Below are positions 33,419-43,009 of a stretch of DNA of 64,000 nt, one piece after another (the stretch's first letter is position 1; each line of letters opens with the position of its first letter). Source of the DNA: Candidatus Omnitrophota bacterium (GTDB taxonomy: Bacteria > Omnitrophota > Gorgyraeia > 2-02-FULL-51-18); contig JAJVIE010000001.1 in the NCBI GenBank assembly GCA_022072175.1, positions 1-64,000 on the forward strand, written 5' to 3'. A program made the translations under genes and the position numbers. The notes below the pieces were generated by a model. That model was not told the origin of the DNA, did not search any database, and worked only from the letters and a program-made list of their open reading frames with translations.

Positions 33419-34401
33419 CGGGACAGGTACTTGAACCAATCGGCGGTCGCTTCGCGGATGGAGTCGGGCGTCCACACGGGAGCTTCCGACCAATCCCCGA
33501 TCCGCTCCACCAGCCGCGCCACACCCTCGCCGAAGGAGACCTTGGGTTCCCAGCCCAGACGCGAACGGATCTTGGAGATGTCCGCGTACGTGCAGTCGGG
33601 CTCGCCCGGGCGCTTGGGCACATGGACGCGCTCTCCGCCGATCCGGTCGGCGAGCTCGTTGACGCTGTAGGTGCCGCCGCTGCCGACGTTGAAGACCTCG
33701 TCCCGGACCTCGGAGCGCGCCGCCGTGACCATCGCGTCCACCACGTCCGTGACGTACGTGAAATCCCTCGTCTGCGTCCCGTCGCCCACGATGGTCAACG
33801 GTCTGCGGTTGAGCTTCTGGGCCAGGAACACTCCCATCACCGCGCCGTAAGTGCCTCCGGTGCGCGAGCGCGGGCCGTAGACGTTGAAGAAGCGCAGGGA
33901 CACCACCGGCAGTCCGTAGACGCGGCCCCAGTGCAGCGCGCACAGCTCGCCCAGATGCTTGGTCAGCGCGTAGGGATACTCGGTGCGCACCGGCGCGGTC
34001 TCGGGTGTCGGATAGTGGTCGGGGATCCCGTAGCAGGTGGACGAGGCCACGTAGACGAAGCGCCCGGCACCCGCCGCGCGCGAGGCCTCCAGCACGTTGA
34101 CGGTGCCGTCGACGTTGGTGGTGAAATATTCCATGGGATCGGAGATGGACGGCACGATGTCGGCCAGAGCGGCCAGATGGTACACCTGCTGAGCCCCTTC
34201 GAAAGCCGGCCGGAGAGCCGCTGCGTCGCGCACGTCCGCGCGGACCACGCGCAGGCGGGTGTCGGCTGCGACGGACGCGAGGTTGCGCTCACGGCCTCGC
34301 GTGAAGCTGTCGACGACGGTGACCTCGGCTCCATCGGCCAGGAGACGCTCGACCAGATGACTGCCGATGAACCCGGCCCCGCCGGTGACGACGGCCTTCA
34401 T
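33415..34401 (-). CDS. NAD-dependent sugar epimerase (GalE/WbpP-like)
   Basis: 328 aa. VTGGAGFIGSHLVE, LAALADIVPSI, VASSTCYG, YPYALTKHLGE (Tyr-x3-Lys), RFFNVYGPR and RDFTYVTDVVDA are typical of UDP-hexose/UDP-HexNAc 4-epimerases. Within the heptose module it could instead act as an NDP-heptose epimerase, but HldD-specific features are not obvious. Its start is 13 nt downstream of the asnB-like stop and its stop overlaps the nucleotidyltransferase-kinase start. Confidence 0.88.
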   Translation of the reverse strand: MKAVVTGGAGFIGSHLVERLLADGAEVTVVDSFTRGRERNLASVAADTRLRVVRADVRDAAALRPAFEGAQQVYHLAALADIVPSISDPMEYFTTNVDGTVNVLEASRAAGAGRFVYVASSTCYGIPDHYPTPETAPVRTEYPYALTKHLGELCALHWGRVYGLPVVSLRFFNVYGPRSRTGGTYGAVMGVFLAQKLNRRPLTIVGDGTQTRDFTYVTDVVDAMVTAARSEVRDEVFNVGSGGTYSVNELADRIGGERVHVPKRPGEPDCTYADISKIRSRLGWEPKVSFGEGVARLVERIGDWSEAPVWTPDSIREATADWFKYLSR

Positions 34402-34414
34402 GTCCGGGGGATCC

Positions 34415-36274
34415 TCATCCGATGCACGACTCCTTCCATTTTTGGAACGCGTACAAAGTCCATAACTTCTTGCGGTTATCGACTTTACCGCTCCAGTGGT
34501 CGCGTAGCAAAGATTCTACTTGAGCGCTCTCGAAGTGTCCATCCTTTCGGAGCCTTTCGGGTGACAGAACCTCGGCAAAAACGCTCTTGAGCGGCCCCCG
34601 GATCCACTGCGCGACGGGGATGCCGAATCCTTTCTTGGGCCGCCGCTTGACGGCCTCCGGCAATCCCGCCGCCGCCGTGGTCCGTAACAACGCCTTGGGA
34701 GCCCCGCCCTCGCGGAGCACCGCCGTCGGCGCTTCGAGCGTGTAGCGCACGAGCGTGTCGTCCAACAGCGGCGAGCGCACTTCGAGCGCGTGCGCCATGC
34801 TGGCACGGTCGACCTTGACCAGGATGTCGCCCTGCAGGTAATACCTGAAATAGAATTCCTGCAGGTCCTTGAGCGGCTCCCCCCAGCCGCCGGTAAGCGC
34901 TGACAACGGGGCGGCGGCGTCAGCCCGGCCTCCGGTCAGCCGGCGGACCTCCGCCGGCGTGAACGAACCCAGCCACACCTGGTCGCGCTGCGGCGGACGT
35001 TCCGCCAGGCCGCGGAAGAACTGCTTGAGCTTGAAATCCGGCGTCAGGTTGCCGTAAGCGGTCGGCAGCGCCCGCGCGGCGGCGGCGATCATCTCCCGGA
35101 CCGGCGCCGGCAGGACGGACAGACGCTCGGCCCACTCAGCGGCCTCGAACGTCGGATAACCCATCAGGAGCTCATCGCCACCGTCACCCGACAGGCAGAC
35201 GGTCACATGCCGCCGCGCCAGCCGGCAGAGCATCGAGGTCGGGATGAAGGAGGCGTCCGCCAGCGGCTCGTCCTGCCGCGCCAGGATCGAAGCGTGCTCC
35301 TCGAGCATCCGGGCGGCCGAGCATTTTTCGGTCACATGCTCGGTCCGATAGCGCCGCGCGACAGCGCGCGCCCAGCCGGACTCATCGAAGTCCCTCTCCT
35401 CGAACTCGATCGTGAACGTCTTGTACGTCCGCCCGGGCTCGATCGCTGCGGCCGCGGCCAACACGGAGCTCGAGTCGAGTCCTCCGCTCAAGAAGATCCC
35501 GAGCGGCACGTCGCTGACCAACCTGCGGCGCACGGCCTGGCGCAGACCGGCCTCGAATCCTTCTCTCCACTCCGCGGGTGTCCGGGACCGGTCCGGCCGC
35601 AGGAACAGCTCGTGGTAGCGCCCGGCGCGGACCTGGCCGCGCTCGGCGATCAGGTACGTGCCGGCCTCGAGCTTGCGCACGCCCTCGAGGATGGTCAGCG
35701 GAGCGGGTACGTATTCGAAGAACAGGTACTGGTCCAGAGCCTCCCTGTCGATGTCCCCGCGGACCAGGGGACAGCGCAAGAGCGCCCTCAGCTCGGAAGC
35801 GAACACGAGCACATCACCGCGGCGCGCCCAGTACAATGGTTTTTTGCCGTAAGGATCCGTGGCCAGGATCAGTCGATCCGCCGACGGGTCGTGATAGGCG
35901 AACGCGAACATCCCCTCCAGCCGCGTCAACCCCCGCTCACCCTGTCTCTCAAGGACCGCCAGCAGGCTCTCCGTATCCGAGCGCGTGCCGAAGACCCGTC
36001 CGTGCGCCTCTTCCTCGCGCCGCAAGTCCGTATAGTTGTAGATCTCGCCGTTGAAAGCGACCGTCGCGCCTCCCGGACCGCGCATCGGCTGGCGCCCGCC
36101 CTCGAGGTCGATGATCTTGAGCCGCCGGTGACCGAGGAGCGCGTTGCCCGAAGCTTCGAATCCGTCCGCGTCGGGACCCCGGTGCGAGAGCGCCGAGGTC
36201 ATGGCGCGGACCCACCCTTCCTGGCGCGGATCGGGAGCGCCGTCGAGCCGGTAGAGCCCCGCCAGTCCGCACAT
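34415..36274 (-). CDS. asnB: Glutamine-hydrolysing asparagine synthase family amidotransferase
   Basis: 619 aa, full length. Cys2 (MCGLAGLY) is the glutaminase nucleophile; HRGPDADG and FNGEIYN belong to the class II glutaminase domain. The synthetase domain has the PP-loop SGGLDSSS (263-270) and SGDGGDELLMGYP. ATG 36274 has GGAGG eight nt upstream. AsnB-like proteins in glycan loci often amidate uronic acids or transfer ammonia to sugar or amino-acid substituents, so the product may be a glycan amide rather than free asparagine. Confidence 0.93.
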   Translation of the reverse strand: MCGLAGLYRLDGAPDPRQEGWVRAMTSALSHRGPDADGFEASGNALLGHRRLKIIDLEGGRQPMRGPGGATVAFNGEIYNYTDLRREEEAHGRVFGTRSDTESLLAVLERQGERGLTRLEGMFAFAYHDPSADRLILATDPYGKKPLYWARRGDVLVFASELRALLRCPLVRGDIDREALDQYLFFEYVPAPLTILEGVRKLEAGTYLIAERGQVRAGRYHELFLRPDRSRTPAEWREGFEAGLRQAVRRRLVSDVPLGIFLSGGLDSSSVLAAAAAIEPGRTYKTFTIEFEERDFDESGWARAVARRYRTEHVTEKCSAARMLEEHASILARQDEPLADASFIPTSMLCRLARRHVTVCLSGDGGDELLMGYPTFEAAEWAERLSVLPAPVREMIAAAARALPTAYGNLTPDFKLKQFFRGLAERPPQRDQVWLGSFTPAEVRRLTGGRADAAAPLSALTGGWGEPLKDLQEFYFRYYLQGDILVKVDRASMAHALEVRSPLLDDTLVRYTLEAPTAVLREGGAPKALLRTTAAAGLPEAVKRRPKKGFGIPVAQWIRGPLKSVFAEVLSPERLRKDGHFESAQVESLLRDHWSGKVDNRKKLWTLYAFQKWKESCIG

Positions 36275-36277
36275 GCT

Positions 36278-38068
36278 CTAGACCTCCTGACCGCGCAGGC
36301 GGTTGGTGCGGAACACCCGGAAATCCCCGCCTTCGTGGACGAGATGGTAGTAACGCAAGATGAGCTCCGCCACGCTGTCGGGGATGGGCGCGTACGTCCG
36401 TGAGACGGTGTCGAGCACGATGTAGTCGAGCGGCGTGCGGCTCATGAGCGTTTCGAGAGCGATCAGCCCCCCGGGTCCGTCGTAGCGAGCCAGACCATCC
36501 GGGAAGTACACCCAGGCCGGCTGGATGCCGTAGCGGCAGCGCAGGTAGTAGTAGATATCCTTGCGCAGCATCACCGTCTGGTCCGGCCTCACGCGCGTCG
36601 ACAAGTAGTCGATGGTATCGGCCAGTCCCTTCTCGCCGTAGTTGAGCCACGACTCGACGGTGGTGTACGGTGCCCGGCTCTGCAGCCAGCTCAACCCCAA
36701 GTTGGGCGGCAATGACAACAGCATCGACGCGGCAACGAGGCCGGGCAACAGCCGCGCGCGGTGAAAGCGCCACAGGCAGATCAGCGCCGCGGCATAGATG
36801 ACGGCCAGCGGCGCGTGGTACAGGCGGACATAGCGGTCGATGCGCGCCTCCCCGGACGGTTGCGGCAGGATGGGGATCGGGTCTCCCAACGCCGCGAAGT
36901 AGAACGCCGCCGCGCTCACACCGAGCGCCAACAGCACCGAACGGCCCCAACCCCAGCCGGCGATGGCCTTACCGATGCGCTCGCCCGTGTCCGTCGAGGC
37001 CAGCGCGACGCACGCGCCGGTGATGAAGAGCGGGTAAGCGCATTGCTGGTATTTCATCATATCGATACTGGCCTTGACGAAGAAATACGGCACCCAGATG
37101 ATGACGCCCGCCACCCAGCACAGGTCCGAAGCCTGAGGACGGCGCTCCCTCAGCCAGGCCCCCAGACGCATCACCAGCGCCACGAGCGTCATCACGTGCA
37201 GGGGGGTCGACGCCCAGTACATCGGCCAGCGGGCGATGAACGGGGCATGCCGCAGCGCGCCGAGCACCACGTCGCTGGTGGCGACGCGGGTCACGCGGTA
37301 GTTGTACTGCTTGGCGATGAACACATCCCAGCGAGTACCCGTCAGCGCGCAGTAAGTTCCCCACGCGGCGGCGGCCAGCGCCAACCCCGCGCCGATGGAC
37401 CACACCAGGTCCGCGCCCAGGCGCCCCCACTGCCTGTTGAGGACACGGTACACCACCAGGGACACCACCAGGAACGCGGGAGTGATCTCCTTGGTGAGGA
37501 ACAGCAGCGCGATGCAGACGGCCAGACCCAGGCGCGAGCGCATGAACGCTCGTCCCTCCAAGGGCTCGAAGCGGACGAACAGGTACACCGCAGCGGCGAC
37601 CAAGAGCGCGATGAGCATCGAGTCGGCGTCCACCAGGAGCGTGTGCTGGATGAGCAGGGGGTTGGCCAGGTACAACACCGCGCAGGCCGCCAGGGCCAGG
37701 GAACGCGCCGGAGGCGGCAGGCCGCCGGTGGAGCGCCGCACGGTGCCCCACGTGAGAAGTCCGATGATGACGAACAGCACGACACCGAACAGCCGTACGG
37801 TCAGGTCATGCTCGCCGAACAAAAGGAAGAGCAGCACCACCGTGTATTCGTAGAGCGGAGGGTGCGTCATCCCCTCGTCCTGGCCCAGCGCCTCGATGAA
37901 ACCGGACGGTCCGTGCTCGATGACCATGTGCGCGCGGATGGTGATGTCGGTCTCGTCCAGCGACAGCGGCTTGGTCAGCGCCTGACGCAGGGACAGGACG
38001 GCCATCACGGCGCAGAGACCGATCAACACCCATGCCGCCGGAGGCGGAAGAGCGGCTTTCCGGATCAT
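36278..38068 (-). CDS. GT-C family membrane glycosyltransferase
   Basis: 596 aa, about 12 hydrophobic segments. The first extracytoplasmic loop holds KPLSLDETDITIRAH, with DE in the catalytic position of PMT/ArnT-type enzymes, and MTHPPLYEYTVVLL follows, a typical second motif. A C-terminal soluble part of about 170 residues begins near SWLQSRAPY. ATGA overlap with the GT2 upstream, which could produce its polyprenyl-phosphate sugar donor. Confidence 0.87.
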   Translation of the reverse strand: MIRKAALPPPAAWVLIGLCAVMAVLSLRQALTKPLSLDETDITIRAHMVIEHGPSGFIEALGQDEGMTHPPLYEYTVVLLFLLFGEHDLTVRLFGVVLFVIIGLLTWGTVRRSTGGLPPPARSLALAACAVLYLANPLLIQHTLLVDADSMLIALLVAAAVYLFVRFEPLEGRAFMRSRLGLAVCIALLFLTKEITPAFLVVSLVVYRVLNRQWGRLGADLVWSIGAGLALAAAAWGTYCALTGTRWDVFIAKQYNYRVTRVATSDVVLGALRHAPFIARWPMYWASTPLHVMTLVALVMRLGAWLRERRPQASDLCWVAGVIIWVPYFFVKASIDMMKYQQCAYPLFITGACVALASTDTGERIGKAIAGWGWGRSVLLALGVSAAAFYFAALGDPIPILPQPSGEARIDRYVRLYHAPLAVIYAAALICLWRFHRARLLPGLVAASMLLSLPPNLGLSWLQSRAPYTTVESWLNYGEKGLADTIDYLSTRVRPDQTVMLRKDIYYYLRCRYGIQPAWVYFPDGLARYDGPGGLIALETLMSRTPLDYIVLDTVSRTYAPIPDSVAELILRYYHLVHEGGDFRVFRTNRLRGQEV

Positions 38069-38787
38069 GCGCCTCCGCCTTTGGAGCGCGCGGTGATCAA
38101 GCCAACCAGCTGCTGCAGGTACGCCAGGATCATGCGCGGGCCGAACTTGCTCTTGCCCGAGGTCCGGTCACGGAACACGTACGGCACCTCGACGACGCGC
38201 CCTCCGTGCCGGGCCTTGGCGAAGACCTCGAGGCCGATCTTGAACCCGAGCGGGTCCAGACGCACGCCTGACAGCGCGGATCGCCGCACCGCGAAGAACC
38301 CTGAGGTGCTGTCACGCACGGGCGTCACCGCTCCGCCGAGCCAGCAGGCCACGCGCGAGGTGATCCGGCGCTTGAGCGGCCAGCCCTCGGACCCGCCGCC
38401 CGGGATGTAGCGGCTGCCCACGGCCACCGGACTCCCGTTCTCCACGGCCTTCACCAGGAGCGGCACCAGCTCCGGCGGATGGCTCAGATCGGCGTCCATC
38501 ACCACGAGCACCTCCGAGCGCGCCCGGCCGAAACCGTCGATGACAGCGTGCGCCAGGCCGCGTGTCAGGCCGGTGCGGTCCACGGCGCGGATGCGCGCGT
38601 CGGCAAGCTCGCTCACCGCGGCCGCCGTCCCGTCCGGAGAGCCGTCGTCCATGAAGAGCATCTCAAAATCCCCGAGCCCGGCCTCCTCGAGCACCCGGCG
38701 CAGGTGCCGCGCCAGCCGCGGGGCGTTCTCGCGTTCGTTGTACGTCGGCACGATCACCGACAGTCGTGGCGAGGAAGGGCCGTTCAT
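38065..38787 (-). CDS. DPM1-like GT2 (polyprenyl-phosphate sugar synthase)
   Basis: 240 aa from ATG 38787 (ATGA). LSVIVPTYNERENAPRLA, MDDGSPDGT and MDADLSHPPELVP are diagnostic for dolichol-phosphate-mannose-synthase-like enzymes. DSTSGFFAVRRSAL and the Arg-rich FRDRTSGKSKFGP block fit the same subgroup. There is no C-terminal membrane pair, so it resembles the soluble catalytic-subunit type. It probably makes a lipid-linked sugar for the adjacent GT-C proteins at 36278 and 38784. Confidence 0.92.
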   Translation of the reverse strand: MNGPSSPRLSVIVPTYNERENAPRLARHLRRVLEEAGLGDFEMLFMDDGSPDGTAAAVSELADARIRAVDRTGLTRGLAHAVIDGFGRARSEVLVVMDADLSHPPELVPLLVKAVENGSPVAVGSRYIPGGGSEGWPLKRRITSRVACWLGGAVTPVRDSTSGFFAVRRSALSGVRLDPLGFKIGLEVFAKARHGGRVVEVPYVFRDRTSGKSKFGPRMILAYLQQLVGLITARSKGGGA

Positions 38788-40268
38788 CGGCGGGGCCTGT
38801 AGACATAGAGCGCGCCCTCCGGATAGGCCGGCGGGGCCACGCGGTTGACGAGCACGTAGTTGCGGTTGAACGCCGCGATGAAGCGCTCGGTGAACGTCCG
38901 GTTGCGCTTGAGCGCCGGAGCGTAGAAGTACAGGATCGCCACATCGAAGGTCTTGTTGTCCAGCTCGCGCAGGATCAGCGTGTCGTCCCAGACCCCGCTG
39001 TAGCTCATCTGCCCCATCGGGAAGGGCTCGTAGAAGATCTCCTTGCCCGCCGCCAGGATCAGGCTCATGTCCTCGCTGAGCACCGGCCCCCCGGCCTGGC
39101 GGACGAACGACGCGATCTTGGAGAAGAACGCCGCGTTGTCCGCGTACTGCCGGCGCACGCTCTCCCAACGCAGGCCCGGCACCGCCCACACCCACAGCTG
39201 CGCTGCGCACAGCGCCCAAGCCAACGTCCGTACGGCCGCGCCCCTGGCCGAACGAGCGGAACCGAGCTGTCCGAGCAGCGCCCCGCCGCAGACGGCCGCC
39301 AGAGCGCACCATTCGAGCAGGTAGTTGGTGTCCGAACCCTGCTTGGCGAGCGAGCCGGTCAAGAGCAGCGCGAAGATGAGATACAGCACCAGCGGCCTGC
39401 CGGCGGCGCGGCGGACCGCGGGCCACGACAGGAACGCCACCGTCGCGAACACCGTCAGCGGGCCGTGCTTGAACGCGTCCCACCAGTAGAACAGGATGAA
39501 CTCATAGAACACGATCCTCCGGCCGATCTCATAGGTCGTGTGGTAGTAGTACCAGCCGTCCGTCCAGACCCACAACGCCGCGTACACCGCCGCCGCCGCG
39601 CCGCCGGCCAGGAGCGCGTGGCGCAGCGCCTGCCCCCAGCGCCGGGCCAACAGCCGGTCCGTGAAGTATCCCGCCGAGGCGGCGATCATCGAGGACTTGG
39701 TCAGGAAGGCCACAGCGGCCGCCAGCGGCTGACGGACGTCCACCGGACGGTCCGCGGCCGCCCGGGCGGACAACAGACGGAACGTCACGAGCGACAGACA
39801 CACTCCGAGCATATCGACGTTGACCTGCAGGCTCCACTGTTGGACGTAGGGATGTCCGAGGAAGAGCAGCGCCGCGGCGGCCGCGGGGGAACGACCGCTC
39901 TCATGCCAACGCTCGCGCACGGTGCGGTAGATCAACACCGCCAAGGTCAGCGTGGCCGCCAGCGTGATCAGCCGCCCCCCGAGATAGAGCTGTCCTCCGA
40001 GCTTGTACAGGAGCGCGGCCGAACCCAGATAGACGGGTCCATAAGGGACCAGCGAGAACGGCGGTGTGGACAGCTCGCGATACGGGACCTGCCCCGCCGC
40101 CAGGCGCATGACCGCCTGCATGAGCGGCGCCTCGCCCAGGCCGAGCGCGAACGGGTAACCCATCTTGACCGCGGTCAGGTGGACGAAGCCCGCCAGGCAG
40201 GCCGCCGCTCCGGCCAGCGCCGCGCCGAGGCTCAGCCGCTCAAGCGCCTTGGAAACGATAGCACTCAT
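38784..40268 (-). CDS. Multi-pass GT-C-like membrane protein
   Basis: 494 aa with about ten hydrophobic helices. GLGEAPLMQAVMRLAAGQVPY and FSLVPYGPVYLG lie in the first extracytoplasmic loop, where GE occupies the acidic position. Members of this broad group are predicted glycosyltransferases using lipid-phosphate donors. The start at 40268 overlaps the upstream gene by 29 nt and has no strong Shine-Dalgarno sequence, so translation may depend on coupling. Confidence 0.75.
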   Translation of the reverse strand: MSAIVSKALERLSLGAALAGAAACLAGFVHLTAVKMGYPFALGLGEAPLMQAVMRLAAGQVPYRELSTPPFSLVPYGPVYLGSAALLYKLGGQLYLGGRLITLAATLTLAVLIYRTVRERWHESGRSPAAAAALLFLGHPYVQQWSLQVNVDMLGVCLSLVTFRLLSARAAADRPVDVRQPLAAAVAFLTKSSMIAASAGYFTDRLLARRWGQALRHALLAGGAAAAVYAALWVWTDGWYYYHTTYEIGRRIVFYEFILFYWWDAFKHGPLTVFATVAFLSWPAVRRAAGRPLVLYLIFALLLTGSLAKQGSDTNYLLEWCALAAVCGGALLGQLGSARSARGAAVRTLAWALCAAQLWVWAVPGLRWESVRRQYADNAAFFSKIASFVRQAGGPVLSEDMSLILAAGKEIFYEPFPMGQMSYSGVWDDTLILRELDNKTFDVAILYFYAPALKRNRTFTERFIAAFNRNYVLVNRVAPPAYPEGALYVYRPRR

Positions 40269-41934
40269 AGTGGGGGATCTCGGGTTCTTCGTTCAGTTTG
40301 TGGAAATAGTCCGGTAGCGGTGAACGCTGACGCAGCCCGATGGACGGACCGGCGTCGAAATACTTGCCGTAATAAGCCATGTTGTACACCACCGTCGCCA
40401 GGTCCAGGACCCCGAGCGTGGCGCCGGTGTCACGCACCACCTGGCGCATCTGTTCGTCCGACGAGACCTTGGGCCAGAGCTCGACGCGCGCCCCGATCGC
40501 GGGTTCGAAGTAGAAATAGTTGGACGTCAACGTGGGCCCCGCCAGGACCACCTCCCCCGGACGCGCGTATCGCTCGAGCGTGCGCAGTTGGATCAGGAAG
40601 AACTTGCTGAATTCGTACGACCGCTTGAGCTCAAAACCTTTCCAATCCTGCAGGAACCCGATCGCCAGGGCGTACACCAGCGCGGCGACGGACGCACCGC
40701 GCAGGAGCCTCTGCCAGCCGAGACCCGCCAGGGCCCGGCCGAGCGGGACAGCCGCCAGCCCCAATCCGAGCACCAAGAGCGGGTGCAGGATGCGTGTCGG
40801 CGGATTGCCCGGGAAGATCTTGGAGAACCACGCCACGAACGGCACCAGGAACACCGCCGAGGCGATCACGAGCGCCGTCGCCTCCCGGCGCCGCGTCAGC
40901 CAAACCCCCAGACCCATGAGCGCCAGGACCAGTAGAGCCCAGACGCCCTGCCACGGCACGGTCGCCTCGTGATAACCCCTCAGGATGCGTCCGTCAAAAC
41001 GGCTCCAGAACGGCAACGGCTTGAGCCCGTCCACGGTCATGCGGACGTTGCGGAACGTCAGTCCGTCCCAGAGCGTGCGCGCGATCTCGGCGGGCGTGTG
41101 GTCCCGGAGATAGGTGCCGAGCGTCGGGCGCTCGGCGGCGTCGCCGACCTTGTAGTAGTCGTGCCAGCGGTCGATCCACAGCACGGAGTTGCTGTCATTG
41201 TAGAAGGCCTGCCCGTACAGCTTGAGGTTGCGGGCCAGGAGCGGGCTGACCACCAACAGGAACACCGCGAAGTACGCGGCGAAGTACCGGGACTTCCAGT
41301 ATGCCCTGCGGCGCGCGACCGACAGCGCGGCCACCGTCATCAGCACGGCGATCACGGTGAACAGACCGAGGCTCTTGGTCAGGTACGCCAGGCCCGAGAA
41401 CAACCCCGCCAGGACCCATAACTTGGGCCGTTCGAAAGCCGCCGAGGCCGCCCACCACCACAGGAGCACCCAGACGGTCAGCAACGTCTCGCAGGCGACC
41501 ATCGTCGACTGATGGATGAACGTGGCGTTCACCAGGAGAAGCGCGCCCGCCGCCACCGCCGGTCCGCCCCCGAACAGCCGTGAAACCGTCCACAGCGCGG
41601 CCAGGAGCATCACGGCACCCATCCAGGCGGTCAGGACCTTGGCGTCGACGAAGGCCCGGATGTCCTGGCGGGCCACGGTCGAGAGCGCCATGAGGTACAA
41701 CGGATGCCGCGTACCCTCGGTGTATCTCCCTTCGATGCAGGCGGGGATGAATCCGGCCAGACCGCCGAGCTTGCGGACCTCGAGCGCCGCGTCCAGGTAC
41801 GGCACGGTGTCCATCTCGGAAGGGTCCGTGTGGGCCTTGAGCCCGCTCAACGCCGCCGCCGCGTACGCGGCCAGCGCGCACACGAGCGCGACGCTGAGAG
41901 GGGCTTTAGCGCGCGAAAGCTCTGACAGCGTCAC
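40240..41934 (-). CDS. GT-C family membrane glycosyltransferase
   Basis: 564 aa from GTG 41934, overlapping the aminotransferase gene by 29 nt. Early loop DPSEMDTVPYLDAAL followed by GTRHPLYLMALS matches the acidic and RxPLY-like motifs of GT-C enzymes, and around ten membrane spans follow. The C-terminal 130 residues form a soluble part. It is expected to act on the periplasmic face of the inner membrane with a lipid-linked donor. The acceptor is unknown. Confidence 0.83.
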   Translation of the reverse strand: MTLSELSRAKAPLSVALVCALAAYAAAALSGLKAHTDPSEMDTVPYLDAALEVRKLGGLAGFIPACIEGRYTEGTRHPLYLMALSTVARQDIRAFVDAKVLTAWMGAVMLLAALWTVSRLFGGGPAVAAGALLLVNATFIHQSTMVACETLLTVWVLLWWWAASAAFERPKLWVLAGLFSGLAYLTKSLGLFTVIAVLMTVAALSVARRRAYWKSRYFAAYFAVFLLVVSPLLARNLKLYGQAFYNDSNSVLWIDRWHDYYKVGDAAERPTLGTYLRDHTPAEIARTLWDGLTFRNVRMTVDGLKPLPFWSRFDGRILRGYHEATVPWQGVWALLVLALMGLGVWLTRRREATALVIASAVFLVPFVAWFSKIFPGNPPTRILHPLLVLGLGLAAVPLGRALAGLGWQRLLRGASVAALVYALAIGFLQDWKGFELKRSYEFSKFFLIQLRTLERYARPGEVVLAGPTLTSNYFYFEPAIGARVELWPKVSSDEQMRQVVRDTGATLGVLDLATVVYNMAYYGKYFDAGPSIGLRQRSPLPDYFHKLNEEPEIPHYECYRFQGA

Positions 41935-43009
41935 AGACCGCGTCGACCTCCTCGTCCTTCATCTCGGGGAACATCGGCAGTGACAACAGCCGCGCGCTCT
42001 CCGCCTCGGCGACCGGGAAGCTCTGACCGGCCGCGGCCGCGTACGCCGGCTGCCGGTGGATGGGCACCGGATAGTGGATCCCCGTGCCGATGCCGCGCGA
42101 CTCCAGATGCGCCTTGAGCTCATCACGTCGGTCGCACCTGACGATGTACAGATGATAGACGTGCCGGGCTCCGGGCAGTTCCACCGGCAGTTCGATACCG
42201 CGGGCGCCCTCGAGGGCGGAGCGGTAGCGCGCGGCCAGCTGGCGGCGGCGGTCGTTCCAGCCGTCGAGGTACGGCAGCTTCACGCGCAGGACGGCCGCCT
42301 GGACCGTATCGAGGCGGGAGTTCCATCCGGCCGTCTCATGGCGGTACTTGACCACCGAACCATAACTGCGCAGCAGTCTCAGGCGGTCGCGCAGCTTCTC
42401 ATCGTCCGTGGTGATCATGCCTCCGTCCCCAAAAGCTCCGAGATTCTTGCTGGGGTAGAAACTGAAGCATCCCGCCTCCCCCATCGCGCCGCACGAGCGG
42501 TCACCGATCCGGGCACCGTGGGCTTGGCAGGCATCCTCGATGACGCGAACGCCGCGCTCGCGCAAGACCTCCCGTACGGGGGACAGATCGAGCGGATGGC
42601 CGTACAGGTGGACCGGGAGCACGGCCTTGGTCCGGGGTGTGAGCGCGCGCCGCGCCGCTTCCAGGTCCATGAGGAGCGTGCGCGGGTCGCAGTCGACGAA
42701 CACCGCCCGCGCGCCGCAGGAGTCGACGGCCAGCGCGGTGGCGATGAACGTGTTGGCCGGCACGATCACCTCGTCGCCCGGGCCGACCCCGAGGGCTCGC
42801 AGGGACAGCGCCAGCGCGTCGAGCCCGCTGTTGACCCCGACCGCGTAGCGCGTGCCCACGTACGCGGCGAAATCCGCCTCGAACCGCGCCACCTCCTCGC
42901 CGAGGATGAAGGCCGTGTCGTCCACCACCTGCGCGACGGCGGCGTCGAGCCGCGAGCGCAGGGCGGCATTCTGTCGTTTCAGATCGAAGAACGGTACGTG
43001 CAGGCTCAT
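41906..43009 (-). CDS. DegT/DnrJ/EryC1 sugar aminotransferase
   Basis: 367 aa from ATG 43009 (ATGA). VGVNSGLDALALSLRA, PVHLYGHPLDL, EDACQAHGA and the PLP lysine in SFYPSKNLGAFGDGG are characteristic. With the Gfo/Idh/MocA oxidoreductase (44294) and LbH acyltransferase (43728) it forms the same trio as WbpB/WbpE/WbpD, which installs a 3-acetamido group on UDP-sugar uronates. A 3-amino- or 4-amino-sugar product is therefore likely. Confidence 0.93.
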   Translation of the reverse strand: MSLHVPFFDLKRQNAALRSRLDAAVAQVVDDTAFILGEEVARFEADFAAYVGTRYAVGVNSGLDALALSLRALGVGPGDEVIVPANTFIATALAVDSCGARAVFVDCDPRTLLMDLEAARRALTPRTKAVLPVHLYGHPLDLSPVREVLRERGVRVIEDACQAHGARIGDRSCGAMGEAGCFSFYPSKNLGAFGDGGMITTDDEKLRDRLRLLRSYGSVVKYRHETAGWNSRLDTVQAAVLRVKLPYLDGWNDRRRQLAARYRSALEGARGIELPVELPGARHVYHLYIVRCDRRDELKAHLESRGIGTGIHYPVPIHRQPAYAAAAGQSFPVAEAESARLLSLPMFPEMKDEEVDAVCDAVRAFAR

